DNA of 64,000 nucleotides from JAEUMD01 sp050250815 (lineage in GTDB: Bacteria > Pseudomonadota > Alphaproteobacteria > Rhizobiales > Hyphomicrobiaceae), in contig JBFWNY010000003.1 in assembly GCA_050250815.1 (NCBI GenBank), forward strand, positions 1-64,000, read 5' to 3'. Below, piece after piece: positions 61,941 through 64,000 of the stretch. Position 1 is the stretch's first letter. Each line of letters opens with the position of its first letter. Position numbers and translations under genes: made by a program. Under the pieces are notes generated by a model that worked only from the letters and a program-made list of their open reading frames with translations, did no database searches and was not told where the DNA came from.

Positions 61941-62360
61941 ATGCCGCCGATCAGCTTCGCCACGCTTAACGACCGCCACGCCGTGGAGGGCGGCGACGTG
62001 CTGGCCCCGCGCTTCGACGCCGACGGGCTCATCCCGGCAATTGTGACGGACGCTTCCGACGGCACCGTGCTCATGTTCGCTTGGATGAACGCAGAAACGC
62101 TGTCGCTCACCATCGAAACCGGCATCGCCCACTTCTGGAGCCGCTCGCGACGGCGCATCTGGAAGAAGGGCGAGGAGAGCGGCAACGTGCTCACCGTCGC
62201 GCAGATGCTGACCGACTGCGACCAGGACGTGCTCTGGCTGCGCTGCACGATCTCCGGAAAAGGCGTCGCCTGCCACACCGGCGCACGCTCCTGCTTCTAC
62301 CGCCAGGTCGAGCGCTCCGGCCAGGACCAGCCTCCACGCCTCGCCCGGGTTAACTGGTGA
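61941..62360 (+). CDS. hisI: phosphoribosyl-AMP cyclohydrolase
   Basis: 139-residue enzyme opening the purine ring of phosphoribosyl-AMP in histidine synthesis. Metal and active-site motifs: LMFAWMNAETLSLTIETGIAHFWSRSRRRIWKKGEESGN, DCDQDVLWLRC and GVACHTGARSCFYR. RBS GAGGAGGAG before the ATG. The separate HisE (pyrophosphohydrolase) is not fused, as in other alphaproteobacteria. Confidence 0.96.
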   Translation: MPPISFATLNDRHAVEGGDVLAPRFDADGLIPAIVTDASDGTVLMFAWMNAETLSLTIETGIAHFWSRSRRRIWKKGEESGNVLTVAQMLTDCDQDVLWLRCTISGKGVACHTGARSCFYRQVERSGQDQPPRLARVNW

Positions 62361-62695
62361 GCCCCCGGCCGATTGCCCAAAGACTATCCAATCGACTTCG
62401 CAGCCGCGAACTTGAGCCCCGCTGGATGTGCGGCGCAGCAACGAATTTTCGTTACCGATGCGCAAATGGTAGCGCCCCTTTAATTCGAAGGGCGCATCAT
62501 CAAGTTAACGGCCAGGGAAGATTCGCGGACTGAGCTGCGCTCGGGCCGGCGCTTCGACCGGCATACGATTTGCAGCCGCCCGATTGCGAACCTCGTTCCT
62601 GGTGGCTGCGACCTCAATTCAGGACGCGTGCGATTGCGCGTGCCGAGTTCAATGGCGGTTGACGCAACGATGGAGTGAAGCGGCAGGGGACGGTC
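62361..62695. other. intergenic region before the patatin gene
   Basis: 335 bp. A hairpin-like GCGCCCCTT / AAGGGCGC at about 62472-62495 with one bulged C may end the hisI transcript. No further feature seen. Confidence 0.4.
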
Positions 62696-63673
62696 ATGGC
62701 GATGAACGGCATAGCGATGGGCAAGATCGGCCTCGCACTAGGCGGAGGCGCCGCACGCGGCTGGGCCCACATCGGTGTCCTCCGAGCCCTCCACAAGCAT
62801 GGCATCAAGCCCGATATCATCGCTGGCACGTCGATCGGCGCGGTCGTCGGTGGCTGCTTCGCCGCTGGCCATCTCGACAGCCTGGAGCGCTTCGCCCGCG
62901 AACTCACGGTTCGCCGCGTGTTCGGCTACCTCGATTTCAACTTCTCCGGCAGCGGTCTCATCTCCGGTCAGCGGCTCTGCTCGCGCCTGGAATCGGATCT
63001 GGGCGATCTGACCATCGATTCACTGGGCACCCGCTTCACCGCGGTCGCCACCGAGATCGGCTCGGGCCACGAGGTGTGGCTCTCGCGCGGCCGACTGGTC
63101 ACCGCGATGCGTGCCTCCTATGCACTGCCTGGAATCTTCCGGCCGGTGAAGATCGACGGCCGCTGGCTGTTCGACGGCGCGCTCGTCAATCCGATTCCGG
63201 TAACGGTGTGCCGCGCGCTCGGTGCCCGCTACGTGATCGCGGTTAATCTCAACAACGACACCTACAATCGCGGCACTGTGATGCCCCATCTGGAGGCCTT
63301 CCCGCACGAGGTGGAAGATGAGACCGAGCGCGAGCGCGAGCCGGCTCCGAAGACGGGCACGGCGACCGCCATGCGCCGGCTTCTGCAACGGCAGATGTTC
63401 GGCCGCGGAGACGACAGTCCAGGCATTTCGACGGTCATGGTCGATGCCTTCAACATCGTGCAGGACCGCATCTCACGCTCGCGGCTTGCCGGTGATCCGC
63501 CCGACGCGATGATCTCACCGCGCATCGGCACCGTGGGGCTGTTCGATTTCCACCGCGCTGAGGAACTGATCACTGCTGGCGAAACCGCGGCGAACCGCGA
63601 GCTGGAATACATCTCGCGCGAGATCGCGGCGCGGCGCGAGCACCAGCAGCTCGTTCCAGTGCTCAGCAACTGA
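62696..63673 (+). CDS. patatin-like phospholipase family protein
   Basis: 325-residue Ser-Asp lipase: oxyanion GGGAARGWAHIGVL, nucleophile Ser in AGTSIGAVVGG (GxSxG) and the catalytic Asp in LFDGALVNP. It resembles bacterial RssA/YchK-type proteins; substrate unknown, no signal peptide, so cytosolic or membrane-peripheral. ATG 62696 with AGGGGA 7 bases upstream; GTG 62675 is an alternative. Followed by a terminator and a convergent CBS gene. Confidence 0.92.
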   Translation: MAMNGIAMGKIGLALGGGAARGWAHIGVLRALHKHGIKPDIIAGTSIGAVVGGCFAAGHLDSLERFARELTVRRVFGYLDFNFSGSGLISGQRLCSRLESDLGDLTIDSLGTRFTAVATEIGSGHEVWLSRGRLVTAMRASYALPGIFRPVKIDGRWLFDGALVNPIPVTVCRALGARYVIAVNLNNDTYNRGTVMPHLEAFPHEVEDETEREREPAPKTGTATAMRRLLQRQMFGRGDDSPGISTVMVDAFNIVQDRISRSRLAGDPPDAMISPRIGTVGLFDFHRAEELITAGETAANRELEYISREIAARREHQQLVPVLSN

Positions 63674-63711
63674 GACTTTGTCCCGTCCCGGTGCAGCATC
63701 CATGAATGCGA

Positions 63712-63743
63712 AACGCCCGTGTGTTGACGACCACACGGGCGTT
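63712..63743. terminator. terminator hairpin between patatin and CBS genes
   Basis: AACGCCCGTGTG (63712-63723) / CACACGGGCGTT (63732-63743), 12-bp perfect stem with an 8-base loop between convergent genes. It may serve both directions; T runs are weak. Confidence 0.6.
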
Positions 63744-63779
63744 ATCGATGTCTGAGGCAAGCCTTGGCGACGATTGCCG

Positions 63780-64000
63780 TCAGCCGGTCGCGAGATAGTC
63801 GCGCATCGCGGTGACCTCGAGTTCGACCTCGGCGATATGGTGCTTCACCACATCGCCGATGGAGACGATGCCCACCAGCGCTTCACTGTCGACGACCGGG
63901 ACATGACGGAAACGGCCTTGCGTCATCATCGCCATCATGTCCTCGATCGTGCTCGCCTCCGAACACGTCAGGACGTTCTTGGTCATGATCGATCCGACCG
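63780..64000 (-). CDS. CBS-domain protein (partial, continues beyond the window)
   Basis: The visible 73 codons are the C-terminal CBS half: SIMTKNVLTCSEASTIEDMMAMMTQGRFRHVPVVDSEALVGIVSIGDVVKHHI, ending in a helix (EVELEVTAMRDYLATG). The frame is open at the window edge, so the start lies outside. Such small twin-CBS proteins sense adenine nucleotides; the neighbour order patatin-CBS is typical in Rhizobiales. Confidence 0.88.
   Translation of the reverse strand, partial: VGSIMTKNVLTCSEASTIEDMMAMMTQGRFRHVPVVDSEALVGIVSIGDVVKHHIAEVELEVTAMRDYLATG

Overview
This 64 kb window is GC-rich, densely coding chromosomal DNA from an alphaproteobacterium, most likely order Hyphomicrobiales (Rhizobiales). 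Three things support that. The gene order is one I know from that order: xthA-erpA / dgt-argS-SPOR protein-nagZ-scpA-scpB-tatA-tatB-tatC-serS-surE-M23, and scaffold protein / hisI / patatin / CBS. There is an alphaproteobacterial LexA box (GTTC-N7-GTTC) before an imuA-imuB-dnaE2 mutasome. There are two full CtrA-type boxes (TTAA-N7-TTAAC) and an ExoR-like periplasmic protein. I cannot place family or genus. I see no rRNA, tRNA, CRISPR array, insertion sequence, phage or integrative element.

Layout. 1-5.7 kb: tandem small secreted Gly/His-rich peptides, a lytic transglycosylase, then divergent galE/galU and a large outer-membrane beta-barrel protein. 6-9.2 kb: arabinose-5-phosphate isomerase, then an SPFH protein with two tandem NfeD-like partners. 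9.4-13.8 kb: ferrochelatase, CHAD protein, thiE-thiG and divergent thiS. 14-17.8 kb: a promoter flanked by two TetR-like operators, a short leader ORF and a giant MFS/acyltransferase/acyl-ACP-synthetase fusion. 17.8-27 kb: a minus-strand run imuA-imuB-dnaE2-ggt-thiO behind the LexA box. 27.5-30.2 kb: L,D-transpeptidase and a degenerate LytM/M23 lipoprotein with a CtrA box. 30.6-45 kb: the conserved housekeeping block (surE, serS, tatCBA, an unexpected ABC ATPase, scpB, scpA, nagZ, SPOR protein, argS, dgt). 44.8-49 kb: erpA-xthA, ExoR-like protein, ilvD. 49.4-52.7 kb: DUF898 and M48 membrane proteins and a DUF2939 protein. 52.7-57.7 kb: valS and thrS. 58.2-64 kb: TAXI receptor, Sel1 protein, yidD, Fe-S scaffold-like protein, hisI, patatin and a truncated CBS gene.

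Functionally the window centres on the envelope and cell division (lytic transglycosylase, LdT, LytM factor, SPOR, NagZ, Tat, polysaccharide precursors), chromosome segregation (ScpAB), SOS mutagenesis, thiamine thiazole synthesis and translation (four aminoacyl-tRNA synthetases).

The strongest candidate for something undescribed is the leader of thrS. Its Shine-Dalgarno sequence is locked in a 9-bp stem capped by a 7-nt loop that reads like the anticodon loop of tRNA-Thr (U-CGU-A). This would be autogenous control by a tRNA mimic, as known for Escherichia coli thrS, but built differently. Next come the operator-flanked promoter before the acyltransferase fusion, the two CtrA boxes, and an atypical-codon insertion inside valS. 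All functional calls come from reading motifs; no database search was run.
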